The notes: generated by a model not told the origin, from the sequence alone. A stretch of 64,000 nucleotides of DNA from an uncultured Lachnospiraceae bacterium (GCA_910587095.1 CAJUMJ010000009.1:6308-70307); one strand, 5' to 3'. Counted from the stretch's first letter, positions 48,601 to 57,179 are shown. Numbers and translations are program-made.

Positions 48601-48700
48601 AAGAGTTATCCTCATCCGAGTGATGTCCAAACAGCGCAAAAAACATAACAACAATAATTAAAGTTAAGATGATCCCTGTAAATTTCCGAAAATATTTCAT
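45629..48700 (-). CDS. Hybrid sensor histidine kinase with 7-helix sensor, receiver and Hpt domain
   Basis: A 1,023-residue protein. A first transmembrane helix (GIILTLIIVVMFFALFG) is followed by an extracytoplasmic beta-rich domain (about 40-170) and seven predicted transmembrane helices (about 175-380), a 7TMR-DISM-like sensor. Then come a coiled coil, HisKA with FLAQMSHEIRTPINVVLG (phospho-His), HATPase_c (LTNILTNAVKYT, DTGIGIKEEDL, GTGLGMSITVQL), a receiver (LLVVDDNAVNRKVLRNL with LIFLDHMMPEMDGVE), and an Hpt domain near residues 850-900 (QVHAMKSLAATVG). All phosphorelay residues are present. The sensed ligand is unknown; carbohydrate-like ligands are common for this sensor type. Confidence 0.92.
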   Translation of the reverse strand: MKYFRKFTGIILTLIIVVMFFALFGHHSDEDNSSMPEHVGYSLNEGWQLVTPDGTAHAEIDLPYAGQILDSDTIIFRNMLSVEFAGMTMVFSCENADARVLFDGEVLYQQKAADISDDSEQSVMIPDTWQEGQEWAELCVELTVVNRSKEIVLEDVILGAGDTIIIGLVGNNLADIACCLLIVISAIILFVLALIRWYTNQPSRGGLFLGLFGLTAGIYCFIGTDTLNLFFDMQGIHVLQEYLMLMMPLFLALFFDRNLGNMFPRRFAVLLSIVSFNAVVQIILELVGVRDLLAMADVSTTVLGLVCVVAIVSLIQLGNKSRRVQILLPVLAVFVLLAGEVAKVILNYFSLYAYAKVATLYGMALFGLLLVILHILHISKEYRLEAEEKVKAAERQSSQLVLAKMEADAARHEADAANEAKGKFLAQMSHEIRTPINVVLGMDEMILRESKEENVREYAMDIHTAGQSLLSLINDILDFSKIDSGKMEIVPVVYEVSSMIHDLVNMTLQRAKDKELRLEVEIDHEIPTCLYGDDVRVRQVLTNILTNAVKYTKEGTVWLRARSRVVGEKAFLYFEVEDTGIGIKEEDLPKLSAEFERIEEDRNRNIEGTGLGMSITVQLLALMDSKLQVESEYGKGSKFYFEIEQKIIDNTPIGDFESKVKQMSETFSYESSFIAPDAKLLVVDDNAVNRKVLRNLLKETQIQVSEAGGGVECLNMVQENRYDLIFLDHMMPEMDGVETLHRMKALDDFPCKNTPVVVLTANAVSGAKEAYLEEGFDDFLSKPVVPDKLENMIRKMLPPELQQAAEPSNAPASGAQSLSCIEELPVVEGMDWNYAWLHLPDMELLSYTLKEFYDQIEPAADSLEHAYEQISDPAYLEQYRIQVHAMKSLAATVGIVTLSGVARVLESAAKDGKINIIVSMTDIFLEEWRSYRLRLKGIFGIGDEAKKEIVDYSVIRALVEMVRISMQEMDIDRADELMGQLREYAFSEETGRIIQKLAEAVTNLDPEETDRLAGLLSGQAVEQ

Positions 48701-48814
48701 CCGAATCCTCTGATATCAATGTAATCACAAATTGCAAAACTACAACTATTATCAATAACGTCCAATTTTACTTTTCAGGTGTCCATTTAAGTCTAAAATC
48801 TTTGATATCAAAAA

Positions 48815-48848
48815 GTGTATCCGAAAACCAGACGATTTCCGGATACAC
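48815..48848 (-). terminator. Terminator of the PEP carboxykinase gene
   Basis: On the - strand GTGTATCCGGAAA pairs with TTTTCGGATACAC (13 bp, one G-U) around an 8-nt loop and is followed by TTTTTG. It is 30 nt after the pck stop. Confidence 0.9.
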
Positions 48849-48880
48849 ACTCTTTTTACCTGTATAAAGTTACCTAAGAA

Positions 48881-50596
48881 TTACAGAGCGTTAACCAGCT
48901 TCTCGAGAGCAGCCAGCGCCTCGTCAGGAAGCTTGTCATAGCCTTCCTTCTTCTCAGCGAAGCCTTTAACCGCATTGACGCGAGTCTCCAGAGCGCTCTT
49001 TAACTGAGCCTTGTAATCAGCGTCATCCAAGTTGGGAGTGAAATCGCCTGTCTTGCCGCTCCAATCGTTCATGATCTCAATATCCTCAAAAGGACCCCAC
49101 TGCTCGAATTTCGCCTTGCCTTCCACGATTGTTTCCAGAATGCCCAGCGTATCTTCCTTCTGGCACTTGTGACCCATGAAGTCACCGGTGTTAACAATGT
49201 AGCAGTCTACGTTCTTCTCCTCAACCAGCTTCTTGAACTTCTCGTAGTCGTTTACGAGAGGATATGTTCTGAACGGGTTAGCATAAGGCACGATACGGAT
49301 TGCGTTCAGATCGGTGCCTGCAGCAACACGCTCTGCGGAAGAGGTCTTGGTAGCCAGCGTAGCGCCCATAACGGATGCAAGCGCGGAACCTTTTAACTTC
49401 ACTACCGGCGGGATCGTAGGATCTTTCATGATCCAGAAGATCGCGTTTACAGGTGCGTCGATCTTGTCCACACGGTTAGGGGACCACAATTTGGACTTGA
49501 TCGCACGGCCGTTACCGTTTCTGATATCCTCGGTTACGAGCTGGATCTTGCCCTCGCTGTCCATCGTGCAGGAGCAGTTCTGAGCAGATAACAAGAACTC
49601 GTTGTCTGGACATCCTGTCGGATAATCGGATGTCTTATCAAAATAAGTAGGCTCAAGAGCGATGGATGCACAGGTGTCTGCATTGATGATGAAAGCGTCA
49701 TCGTGGAGCACCTTGATACCGCCGAACGCATCGTACTTGCCGTCATGCTTTGCATGGGTCAGAGTGGACTTGCCGGAACCTGACAGACCGTACACGGAAG
49801 CAACGAACTTCTTGCCGCCCTCTAAGGAGTACTCTTTCTGGCCGCCGTGGCAGGAAGCGTAACCGTTTCTGTTTGCAAGCGCCCATGCCATGGTCAGTGT
49901 GCCCTTCTTGTGCTCACCGAAATACTTCATGCCAAGAATTGCTGCGCAGTTCTCGTTTGTATCGAAGTAGCAAAGTGTCAAAGGATCGCTCAAACAGCTA
50001 TAATCCACATCGGGAGCCTCATGGGGTGCCCACTGGGGATCGGAGAAGATATAGATGTCAGGCTCCTTGCCATCACCTACAGGCTTGGAGTTCTTGTACA
50101 TCTTCACATACTCGTCAGAAGTATACTGGAAATTGATCATCCAGTTGTAAAGCAGGTTCTCCTCTCCTTCCGGAATGAGAAGGTGCGCCTTAGCCATAAA
50201 CTCAGGATCCAGACCTACGAAGCACTCTGCATGGTACATGGTTTTCCAGCGTGTCTCATAGATCGCATCCATAACCACTTTATCTAATTTTGCTTCGTCT
50301 ACGCCGGGCTCGCCTTTGATGCGGCGTGCTGCTGCGTAACGGCCGGTTACAGCGCCGTCATTGAATAACAGAACTTTTGCGTCAGCGGGAAGACCGAAGG
50401 TTTCGCCATCCTTGACCGGCATATCCGTCACCACCGTACCGGGTGAGTTCTTTGCCAGCTCATAAGCCTCTCTAAGGGTGTTAACCTTGACTACGTTATT
50501 CCCGTAGAATGCCGCCTCAATAATGGAACGGGTCTTGGAAAAACCAGCCTTGCCGGCGCCAATCTCGGAAATGGGATAATACGCTTTTGTTGCCAT
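48881..50596 (-). CDS. pckA: Phosphoenolpyruvate carboxykinase (ATP)
   Basis: A 571-residue protein. PEP carboxykinase interconverts oxaloacetate and PEP with ATP; in anaerobes it often runs toward oxaloacetate. The kinase P-loop is SVYGLSGSGKSTLTH (about 268-282), followed by metal-site segments KVLHDDAFIINAD and DKIDAPVNAIFWIMKDPTIP, and the nucleotide-binding end ALASVMGATLATKTSSAE. It is slightly longer than the E. coli enzyme (540 aa), as in other Clostridia. The N-terminal MATKAYYPISEIGAGKAGFS is clean. Single gene with its own terminator; a dispersed repeat lies upstream. Confidence 0.93.
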   Translation of the reverse strand: MATKAYYPISEIGAGKAGFSKTRSIIEAAFYGNNVVKVNTLREAYELAKNSPGTVVTDMPVKDGETFGLPADAKVLLFNDGAVTGRYAAARRIKGEPGVDEAKLDKVVMDAIYETRWKTMYHAECFVGLDPEFMAKAHLLIPEGEENLLYNWMINFQYTSDEYVKMYKNSKPVGDGKEPDIYIFSDPQWAPHEAPDVDYSCLSDPLTLCYFDTNENCAAILGMKYFGEHKKGTLTMAWALANRNGYASCHGGQKEYSLEGGKKFVASVYGLSGSGKSTLTHAKHDGKYDAFGGIKVLHDDAFIINADTCASIALEPTYFDKTSDYPTGCPDNEFLLSAQNCSCTMDSEGKIQLVTEDIRNGNGRAIKSKLWSPNRVDKIDAPVNAIFWIMKDPTIPPVVKLKGSALASVMGATLATKTSSAERVAAGTDLNAIRIVPYANPFRTYPLVNDYEKFKKLVEEKNVDCYIVNTGDFMGHKCQKEDTLGILETIVEGKAKFEQWGPFEDIEIMNDWSGKTGDFTPNLDDADYKAQLKSALETRVNAVKGFAEKKEGYDKLPDEALAALEKLVNAL

Positions 50597-50902
50597 TTTA
50601 CGTTCTCCTCCTTAAAATTATATTGGTTCACGGAATATCCCGGGACTGCTCCCGGGAATCCCGAATGTCCCTCATATGTTTATGCGGAATCTCAAAATCC
50701 GCGGACGAGCTTACTCGTCCTGGAGAATGCTCGTTTTTGGGCATTCTCCTGCATGAGACTTAGAGCTTCCAAGTCAGCTATGCTGACTTTGCGAAACAGC
50801 TTTTGCTGTGAGTGATTTTAGAAGTTCTTCTCACGCTATTATCTCAGACCGACTTTAAAAAGTCAATAGCGCAAAAACGAGCGTCGCACGCCTTCGTAAA
50901 AT
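50597..50902. other. Intergenic region carrying a modular hairpin repeat
   Basis: A 306-bp gap between the flagellin-like and pck genes. Most of it (50683-50840) is a copy of the dispersed repeat described below; the rest contains an imperfect GGGAC/TCCCGGG palindrome at 50640-50660. No gene was found. Confidence 0.6.
50683..50840. repeat. Dispersed modular hairpin repeat, copy 1
   Basis: It starts TGCGGAATCTCAAAATCC, contains hairpins such as GGACGAGC/ACTCGTCC and GTCAGC-TATGCTGAC, and ends in a variant of AGAAGTACTTTTCACGCTA (AGAAGTTCTTCTCACGCTA). It shares both ends and the central CTGACTTTGCGAAA part with the copy at 59488-59630. Such elements are non-coding and probably mobilised in trans. 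Confidence 0.75.
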
Positions 50903-51667
50903 TTAAAACAGGGCCGAAAGAGACTTCTTCTGCTCCATCTGCTTTCTGAGCATATGCATCCGATACTGCCCCATCACTTCCTCCTGTTTCTTTTTGGAAA
51001 CTGCCTTCGGAAAATCCAAGTCCTCAATACGGCTTCTGGAAGAAAGCTGGCTCAACGCGGCTGAATTGTTGTAATTGCGCGTATACTCCAGAGCGTTTGT
51101 CGCCGCTCCCAGGCTGCTCCTTCGCTCGGACACCATATCAAGCGCCTTATCTATGGCGTCCAAACTGAAATTCTTCGACGTAACGTCCAGATCGGCAATG
51201 CCGAGCGCCTCCAGAGTGGAGTTTTCCATCTGTATATGCATACTGCTTCCGTTAGGAGAAGCAGCTACCGCCATATCCGCCATACTGCCGTCCAAAAGCT
51301 TCTGCTCGTTAAAGGATGTATCTCTGGCCAGGGATTCAATCCCCTGCTTCATCTGATCGATCTCTCTTTGATAAATCTGCTTATCCGCGTCGGAGTTGAT
51401 GCCGTTCATAGATCTCACTGCAAGTTCGCGGATCCTCTGCAAATAATCCGACATACCGCCAAGAGCGCCTTCCGCGACGTTGTTTGCTCCTATGGCCATT
51501 CCCGCGTTATCCGCGCCGACTTTAAGACCTGTCTCCTGGGTTTTCATTCTCTGGGCGATGGCGAGCCCCGCGGCGTCATCCTTCGCCGTATTGATCCGTT
51601 TCCCGCTGGCAAGATGGGAATAAGACCAAAACAGGCCCTTTTGAGATGATATCGCACCCACGTTCAT
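50903..51667 (-). CDS. Short flagellin-like protein
   Basis: A 254-residue protein with the flagellin N-terminal D0/D1 pattern starting late (LASGKRINTAKDDAAGLAIA, then QRMKTQETGLKVGADNAGMA and RELAVRSMNG, up to about 90). A matching C-terminal helix (SLGAATNALEYTRNYNNSAA, about 185-205) is followed by an unusual basic end (GQYRMHMLRKQMEQKKSLSA). The usual first ten residues (MxINxNxxAL) are replaced by MNVGAISSQKGLFWSYSH. It could be a minor filament or hook-associated variant. It stands alone with no other flagellar gene in the window. Confidence 0.8.
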   Translation of the reverse strand: MNVGAISSQKGLFWSYSHLASGKRINTAKDDAAGLAIAQRMKTQETGLKVGADNAGMAIGANNVAEGALGGMSDYLQRIRELAVRSMNGINSDADKQIYQREIDQMKQGIESLARDTSFNEQKLLDGSMADMAVAASPNGSSMHIQMENSTLEALGIADLDVTSKNFSLDAIDKALDMVSERRSSLGAATNALEYTRNYNNSAALSQLSSRSRIEDLDFPKAVSKKKQEEVMGQYRMHMLRKQMEQKKSLSALF

Positions 51668-51851
51668 AGTATCGCTCCTTTCCCTGTTATCACACGAATA
51701 TTTCCTGTCAAATCGGTTTGCAAAACAAATATTTATTCAGTTATATTATACAGCTCTCACCATAAAAAAACAAACAAAAAATAGGAAAAAATCCCCAAAA
51801 AATATTATTAACATAATGTTAAAAATTTGTTAAATTCTCTCTTTTACTTGT

Positions 51852-51880
51852 TTGCGTGCCTTTTTTTATGGTATTATAAT
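51852..51880 (+). promoter_or_regulatory. Sigma-A promoter of citrate synthase
   Basis: TTGCGT (51852-51857), 17-nt spacer, TATAAT (51875-51880), about 80 nt before the ATG. No operator-like palindrome overlaps it. Confidence 0.7.
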
Positions 51881-51961
51881 GGTGTCGGTGCAAGGGAGAA
51901 CCGTCCCCTGCGCCGTTTTTGTCACAATGTAATACCAGTTTTCTGAAAAGGAGGTACATAA

Positions 51962-53332
51962 ATGGAACAGAATAGCTTTTCTGAAATTACCCCCGAAATT
52001 GTACGGCTTGCAAATCTGAGTGAACAGGCCGGCATTATCGATACGGAACTTTTCACAAAATTTGACGTAAAGCGTGGCTTGAGAGACTTAAACGGCAAGG
52101 GTGTCCTGGCCGGTTTAACAAACATTTCCGACGTGCGCGCCAACAAGATTGTGGACGGCGTTCAGGTTCCCACCCACGGCAAACTCTTTTACCGGGGATA
52201 TAATGTAAAGGATCTCGTAAACGGCCTTTCTGCGGACGGGCGTTTCGGCTTCGAGGAGGTCACCTATCTTCTCCTGTTTGACAAACTGCCGGATGAGAAA
52301 GAACTGTCCGGTTTTACGAAGCTGCTTAACAGTTACCGCTCCCTCCCCACCAGTTTCGTGCGGGATATCATCATGAAGGCGCCCAGCAACGATATGATGA
52401 ACACACTGGCAAGGTGCGTGTTGACACTCTACTCCTATGACGACAGGGCCGACGACACGTCTCTTCCCAATGTGCTCAGACAGTGCCTGCAGCTAATCGC
52501 GCTCTTCCCGATGCTTTCCATCTACGGCTATCAGGCATACAACCATTACCATAACGGGGAAAGTCTCTACATTCACCAGCCCCAGCCGAATCTTTCAAAC
52601 GCGGAAAATATTTTACATATTCTTCGCCCGGATAATAAATACACGCCTCTGGAGGCGAGGGTTTTGGATATCGCCCTGATCCTTCACATGGAGCACGGCG
52701 GCGGTAACAACTCCTCCTTCACCACCCATGTCGTCACTTCCTCCCTGACAGACACCTACTCCGTCATCGCGGCGGCAATCGGTTCCTTAAAGGGACCCCG
52801 GCACGGCGGCGCCAACATTAAGGTCGTCAAAATGTTCGAAGAGATGAAGCGTGTCGTCTCAGACTGGAGCAACGAGGGACAGGTAGCAGATTATCTGAAA
52901 AAGCTCCTGCATAAGGAAGCTTTCGACCATGCGGGGTTAATCTACGGTGTGGGACATGCCGTTTACTCAAAGTCCGATCCTCGTGCCGTCATATTCAAGT
53001 CCTTCGTGGAACGGCTTTCCAACGAGAAAGGATTGCAGGACGAATTTGCTCTCTACTCTTTGGTGGAGCGGCTTGCGCCCGAGCTGATCGCGGAAGAACG
53101 TCCCATCTACAAAGGCGTCAATATCAATGTGGACTTCTATTCCGGCTTTGTATACAGTATGCTTAATCTGCCTATGGAACTCTACACACCGATCTTTGCC
53201 ATCGCAAGAATTGTGGGCTGGAGCGCCCACCGCATGGAAGAGCTTGCAAACAACGGTAAGATCATCCGTCCGGCTTACAAGACCATCTGCGTGGACAGAG
53301 ATTATCAGATACTGTCGGAAAGAAACGCATAA
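51962..53332 (+). CDS. gltA: Citrate synthase
   Basis: A 456-residue type with the catalytic triad in GSLKGPRHGGANI (His), YGVGHAVYSKSDPRA (His) and NVDFYSGFVYSMLNLP (Asp). The large N-terminal domain contains GLTNISDVRANKIVDG and YRGYNVKDLV. It condenses acetyl-CoA with oxaloacetate. ATG 51962 follows AAGGAGG. It is the only rightward host gene in a long leftward run and faces the convergent unknown gene at 53367. In fermentative Clostridia it usually feeds glutamate synthesis. Confidence 0.95.
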   Translation: MEQNSFSEITPEIVRLANLSEQAGIIDTELFTKFDVKRGLRDLNGKGVLAGLTNISDVRANKIVDGVQVPTHGKLFYRGYNVKDLVNGLSADGRFGFEEVTYLLLFDKLPDEKELSGFTKLLNSYRSLPTSFVRDIIMKAPSNDMMNTLARCVLTLYSYDDRADDTSLPNVLRQCLQLIALFPMLSIYGYQAYNHYHNGESLYIHQPQPNLSNAENILHILRPDNKYTPLEARVLDIALILHMEHGGGNNSSFTTHVVTSSLTDTYSVIAAAIGSLKGPRHGGANIKVVKMFEEMKRVVSDWSNEGQVADYLKKLLHKEAFDHAGLIYGVGHAVYSKSDPRAVIFKSFVERLSNEKGLQDEFALYSLVERLAPELIAEERPIYKGVNINVDFYSGFVYSMLNLPMELYTPIFAIARIVGWSAHRMEELANNGKIIRPAYKTICVDRDYQILSERNA

Positions 53333-53366
53333 CGCAAACGGGGAAGCGCCTCTGGCGCTCCCCGTC

Positions 53367-53987
53367 CTATCCTTCCAGACTCGCTTCTTCATCCGCTCTT
53401 CTTTTCTGCACAATCTCACAAATATTTTCAATCAGATATCCGTACTCTCTGTGATACCCTCGCAGAATTGCGATTACTTCCCGCTCGTCCATCCCTCCCA
53501 AATATTTCTGTTCCGCGCAAATACACTTCATATATGAAAGCACTCTGTTTACCCCGCTCAGATGTTCCAAATGTTCCTGTACCGGGTAATCCAGCGTAAG
53601 CAATGTCTCCTGCGGCGCAAATTTAAAGTCATAGCTATTTAAAAACGCGGGGATACCCTTCCTGACCGTATCCCTCAGACATAGACATCCGTAGTCCTTA
53701 AAATCGGGAATCATCTCATTGTAAAGCGCAACAAGCGCTCTCACCTTATCCATTACAATCTCCTGTCCCCGACGGTAAGCCTCCCCGGCCGGAATATCCT
53801 CCGCCATCAGCGCGTCGCCCTGGCTTTGCCTGAACTCACGGATACAATACAAAACCGCTTCCATCAACATCTGCGCCCGTTCATACGATACGGAAGAATG
53901 ATCACAGCCGGTATACTGAAACGCCAGCTTTTCCACAACCGGCATGAGTTCCTCCGGCGAATAACCCATATTTTCCATAGCGTCCAC
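53367..53987 (-). CDS. Conserved protein of unknown function, DUF6179-like
   Basis: A 206-residue protein, all helical, with AFQYTGCDHSSVSYERAQML and MEAVLYCIREFRQ. This resembles the Clostridia family DUF6179 in character; the family name is from memory. It is followed upstream by a second small unknown gene, and the two families usually occur as a pair. No catalytic motif is visible. It was not possible to assign a function. Confidence 0.6.
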   Translation of the reverse strand: MDAMENMGYSPEELMPVVEKLAFQYTGCDHSSVSYERAQMLMEAVLYCIREFRQSQGDALMAEDIPAGEAYRRGQEIVMDKVRALVALYNEMIPDFKDYGCLCLRDTVRKGIPAFLNSYDFKFAPQETLLTLDYPVQEHLEHLSGVNRVLSYMKCICAEQKYLGGMDEREVIAILRGYHREYGYLIENICEIVQKRRADEEASLEG

Positions 53988-54031
53988 CTCCTGAATCTGT
54001 TTTTGCAGGATTTTTTTCCCGACGATATCGG

Positions 54032-54562
54032 TCAGAAAAGATCAAACAACGCCTCCAAATACAATTCCCTGTCCCATCTTTTCACAATATCTATTTTCCC
54101 AAACTCTCCCTTCCCCTCCGTCTCTTCATATCCGGAATACCCTGCACGGACGGCCTGTGCAAAAATTTCCAGACAGGTTCCCTCCAGATAGCCGAAGTCC
54201 CCGCAGCACACCTGATCAAACTGTTCCCGCATAAACGCGAGAAGCTCGTCGTCCGAAAGTTCATCCATCATCTCATTTTTGTACTGAAAAAATATTTCCT
54301 GCAAACGTGCCAGGCTTTCACGGTAATTATCCTGATAGATGTAAGACGAGTCACAGAATGCGTAAATAATCTTTGGCAAAATACCCGGCCCAAACTCAAC
54401 CCGCCTCTGTGCCCGCAGCATGTCGGCTCTCTCCTGGGCCAAAAGCGCCGCATCCTCCTTTCCCAAAGCAAGTCCGTATTTCTGCGTAAAATGGTTCGTT
54501 TCAAGAACCTGCGCCGCCAAAACCTGTTTCGCCGTCTCCTCCAACCAGTTTTTCTGTTCCAT
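54032..54562 (-). CDS. Conserved protein of unknown function, DUF6323-like
   Basis: A 176-residue helical protein with RVEFGPGILPKIIYAFCDSS, YIYQDNYRESLARLQEIFFQ and LSDDELLAFMREQFDQVCCG. These segments fit the DUF6323 family as I remember it. It lies 44 nt upstream of the DUF6179-like gene on the same strand, so the two proteins likely work together. Their role is unknown. Confidence 0.6.
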   Translation of the reverse strand: MEQKNWLEETAKQVLAAQVLETNHFTQKYGLALGKEDAALLAQERADMLRAQRRVEFGPGILPKIIYAFCDSSYIYQDNYRESLARLQEIFFQYKNEMMDELSDDELLAFMREQFDQVCCGDFGYLEGTCLEIFAQAVRAGYSGYEETEGKGEFGKIDIVKRWDRELYLEALFDLF

Positions 54563-54605
54563 GCACTGCCCTCCCTGTGTCGAATTTTAACCGCTAAGAA
54601 AATCA

Positions 54606-54680
54606 ATGCGGTGAAACTTAGTACTTCCTGGCGTCCCGTCCTATGGCGGGACGTCTTTAGAAGTACTTTTCACGTTAGTA
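54606..54680. repeat. Dispersed modular hairpin repeat, copy 2 (short)
   Basis: It contains AGTACTTCCTGG, the hairpin GTCCCGTCC-TAT-GGCGGGAC and the shared right end AGAAGTACTTTTCACGTTA. The left half and the GTCAGC hairpin of the longer copies are missing. Confidence 0.65.
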
Positions 54681-54738
54681 TACGAAACGGTGTATCGCTT
54701 TACAAGTCTTGAAAAACCGGAAATTTTATGGTATAATA

Positions 54739-54787
54739 AAAGAGTAAGGGAGAGATGGCATTGCGCCGTATTTCCCTTACTCTTTTT
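54739..54787. terminator. Bidirectional terminator after thrC
   Basis: AAAAGAGTAAGGGA (54739-54752) pairs perfectly with TCCCTTACTCTTTT (54774-54787), 14 bp, loop 21 nt, with T-runs on both strands. It ends thrC on the - strand. Confidence 0.9.
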
Positions 54788-54806
54788 ATCCGTTTATACA
54801 ATTTTC

Positions 54807-56297
54807 TCAGTTGATCCCGAGGAACCGTTTCACAACCGCCTTCATCTCCGTCTTGTCGCACACATGATCATGCATTACCGGCGCGGTGCGGATTTCCTCG
54901 ATAGCTCCGGGCACATCCACATTTCCGATTCGTGACAGCTCATCCACCAGCTCAAAATCACCCATCGCGTCATACTTCGGATCGATGGCGTTCATCACGC
55001 TCCTGGTAAATTTAAAGGGACTCGCCGTGGAAGCGATCACCGTCTTCGTCTCGTCCTTCGTTTCCGCCACGTACTTCCGATACACCGCGCTGGCAACTGC
55101 CGTATGGGTATCCAGCACGTAACCCGTATTTTCATACATCTTTCCGATTCTCTCCGCCGTCTCTTTCTCGTCAGCAAAGTTCCCGTAAAAATCGGCAAGC
55201 TGTTCTCTCATCCCGTCTGTAATCTGATAAGTTCCCTGCTCGGACAGACTTTTCATCAGTTCCGCGTTTTTCACCGGGTCACTGCCGGCAACACGGTATA
55301 TCAGCCTCTCTAAATTGCTGGAAATCAAAATATCCATAGACGGCGAGCTGGTAAGTTTAAATTCCCGGTTCCTGTCGTACTCTCCCGTACGGAAGAAATC
55401 GTAGAGCACCTTATTTTCGTTGGAGGCGCAGATCAGCTTATGGATCGGTACACCCATACTCTTCGCATAGAAAGCCGCCAGAATGTTCCCGAAATTGCCT
55501 GTAGGAACGACAACATTTATCTTTTCCCCGTCCTGAATTTTTTCTTCTTTTAATAGCTGCGCATAAGCATACACATAATAGACAACCTGCGGCACAAGAC
55601 GACCGATGTTGATGGAATTGGCGGAGGAAAACTGTAAGCCGCATCCGGCCATCTCCTCTGCCAGCTCCTTATCGTTGAAAAGCGTTTTCACGCCCGTCTG
55701 CGCGTCGTCAAAATTGCCATGGATACCAACCACAAAGGTATTATCCCCCTTTTGGGTCACCATCTGCTTCTCCTGAATCGGGCTGACGCCGTTTTTCGGA
55801 TAAAACACAATGATCTTCGTGCCTTCTACACCCGCAAAGCCGGCCAGCGCCGCCTTGCCGGTATCTCCTGAGGTAGCCGTCAGAATCACGATCTCATTCT
55901 CCACATGATTTTTCCTCGCGGATGTAATCATCAGGTGCGGCAAAATGGAGAGCGCCATATCCTTAAAGGCGATGGTCGCTCCGTGAAACAATTCCAGATA
56001 GTATGTACCCTCCGCTTCCACCAGAGGCGCGATCACCTCCGTGTCAAACTTGGCGTCATAGGCGCGGGCAATACAACCTTTCAATTCTTCCTCCGTAAAA
56101 TCGGTGAGGAACAGTTTCATAACCTCATAGGCCGTCTCCTGGTAACTTTTGCCCGCAAGCTCCTTCATGGAACAGGAAAGCGCGGGAATATGATCCGGCA
56201 CAAACAGCCCTCCGTCCTCCGACAATCCTTTTAAAATCGCCTGGGACGCCGTGACTTTTTTTTGTCCGTCTCTCGTACTGCTGTATAATACATCCAT
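54807..56297 (-). CDS. thrC: Threonine synthase
   Basis: A 496-residue PLP enzyme that converts O-phosphohomoserine to threonine. The PLP lysine is in ELFHGATIAFKDMALSILPH (about 105-124). The substrate and cofactor loops are ILTATSGDTGKAALAGF and VVPTGNFGNILAAFYAKSMG. The N-terminal LYSSTRDGQKKVTASQAILK is typical of the long ThrC group. It ends 20 nt before the terminator at 54739-54787. A structured region lies upstream of its ATG, but no known riboswitch motif was seen. Confidence 0.95.
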   Translation of the reverse strand: MDVLYSSTRDGQKKVTASQAILKGLSEDGGLFVPDHIPALSCSMKELAGKSYQETAYEVMKLFLTDFTEEELKGCIARAYDAKFDTEVIAPLVEAEGTYYLELFHGATIAFKDMALSILPHLMITSARKNHVENEIVILTATSGDTGKAALAGFAGVEGTKIIVFYPKNGVSPIQEKQMVTQKGDNTFVVGIHGNFDDAQTGVKTLFNDKELAEEMAGCGLQFSSANSINIGRLVPQVVYYVYAYAQLLKEEKIQDGEKINVVVPTGNFGNILAAFYAKSMGVPIHKLICASNENKVLYDFFRTGEYDRNREFKLTSSPSMDILISSNLERLIYRVAGSDPVKNAELMKSLSEQGTYQITDGMREQLADFYGNFADEKETAERIGKMYENTGYVLDTHTAVASAVYRKYVAETKDETKTVIASTASPFKFTRSVMNAIDPKYDAMGDFELVDELSRIGNVDVPGAIEEIRTAPVMHDHVCDKTEMKAVVKRFLGIN

Positions 56298-56426
56298 GGT
56301 ATTTTCACCTTTCTTATCTTATTCACGCAGGCAGCAAGCCGAAGGCCATTTTACACGGGCATTTGGCTCACTGCCGCTTCGTCGTCGCGTACAGCTTAAC
56401 ATACTTTTGTGGCCTGCGCAATAGTC

Positions 56427-57047
56427 CTAAAGGAAGAACTCATGGTGTCCGTAAGAAAAAAGTCTGGTAAGCTTTCTGTCAAACCATTTCAGCCTGTCTG
56501 AGTCAGCCTTTTCGCGGGCGCAGAAATACAACGCTCCCTGGGAGATATTCTCCCCATACAAGGCGCGCTCCACCGCAGCGACCGTGTCCTCGCTGACACG
56601 GACATTCTGATATCTGCCATCCACGGTGGGCGAAAACTGGGCGATCCCCTGCTCCTTCTGCATCACCACCTCCCACACCGTATCAGGGAACAGTTCATTG
56701 TTCACTCTGTTTAAGACCACGTTAGCCACCAGAAGCTTTCCGTCCTGATCCTCACCGCCTGCTTCCGCCTCCACAATCCGAAGAAGCGCATCGTAGTCCT
56801 TGTCCGACAACTGATACTTCTTCGTCTGCTCCAACACCTCATAATCAACAATTCTCTGTCCGGAAGACACACTTTCGAGCATCTCCACGAAGCTCTGTTT
56901 ATCCTCCTCCATCGACGTGTCAAGGTATTCCATACGAAAAGCAGGCTTGGCCGATATCCGGTCAATCTTTACCTCCCTGACGCAAATCCAGGACGAAAGC
57001 AGCGTCATACCCGTCAAAAGGAAGGCTGTTATATATTTCCTGTACAT
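56427..57047 (-). CDS. SleB-family cell wall hydrolase (host)
   Basis: A 206-residue protein with a signal/anchor sequence (MYRKYITAFLLTGMTLLSSW) and a Hydrolase_2 domain from about 85: LLRIVEAEAGGEDQDGKLLV, VANVVLNRVNNELFPDTVWE, then QFSPTVDGRYQNVRVSEDTV and the final YGHHEFFL. It would cut peptidoglycan outside the membrane, possibly in spore germination or the cell cycle. It resembles the prophage-borne protein at 22207-22806 in the same domain, but the anchors and linkers differ. Confidence 0.85.
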   Translation of the reverse strand: MYRKYITAFLLTGMTLLSSWICVREVKIDRISAKPAFRMEYLDTSMEEDKQSFVEMLESVSSGQRIVDYEVLEQTKKYQLSDKDYDALLRIVEAEAGGEDQDGKLLVANVVLNRVNNELFPDTVWEVVMQKEQGIAQFSPTVDGRYQNVRVSEDTVAAVERALYGENISQGALYFCAREKADSDRLKWFDRKLTRLFSYGHHEFFL

Positions 57048-57179
57048 CTCTTCTCCTTACATTATGCCTCTTTCAATGCAGCCCTGTTGCCAGGCATCCG
57101 CATTTACGGCTTTGTTAAGATTCGATACGACTACTTCCATCAGTATTCTATGCAGGAAACAGGAAAAATATTTCTGAAT

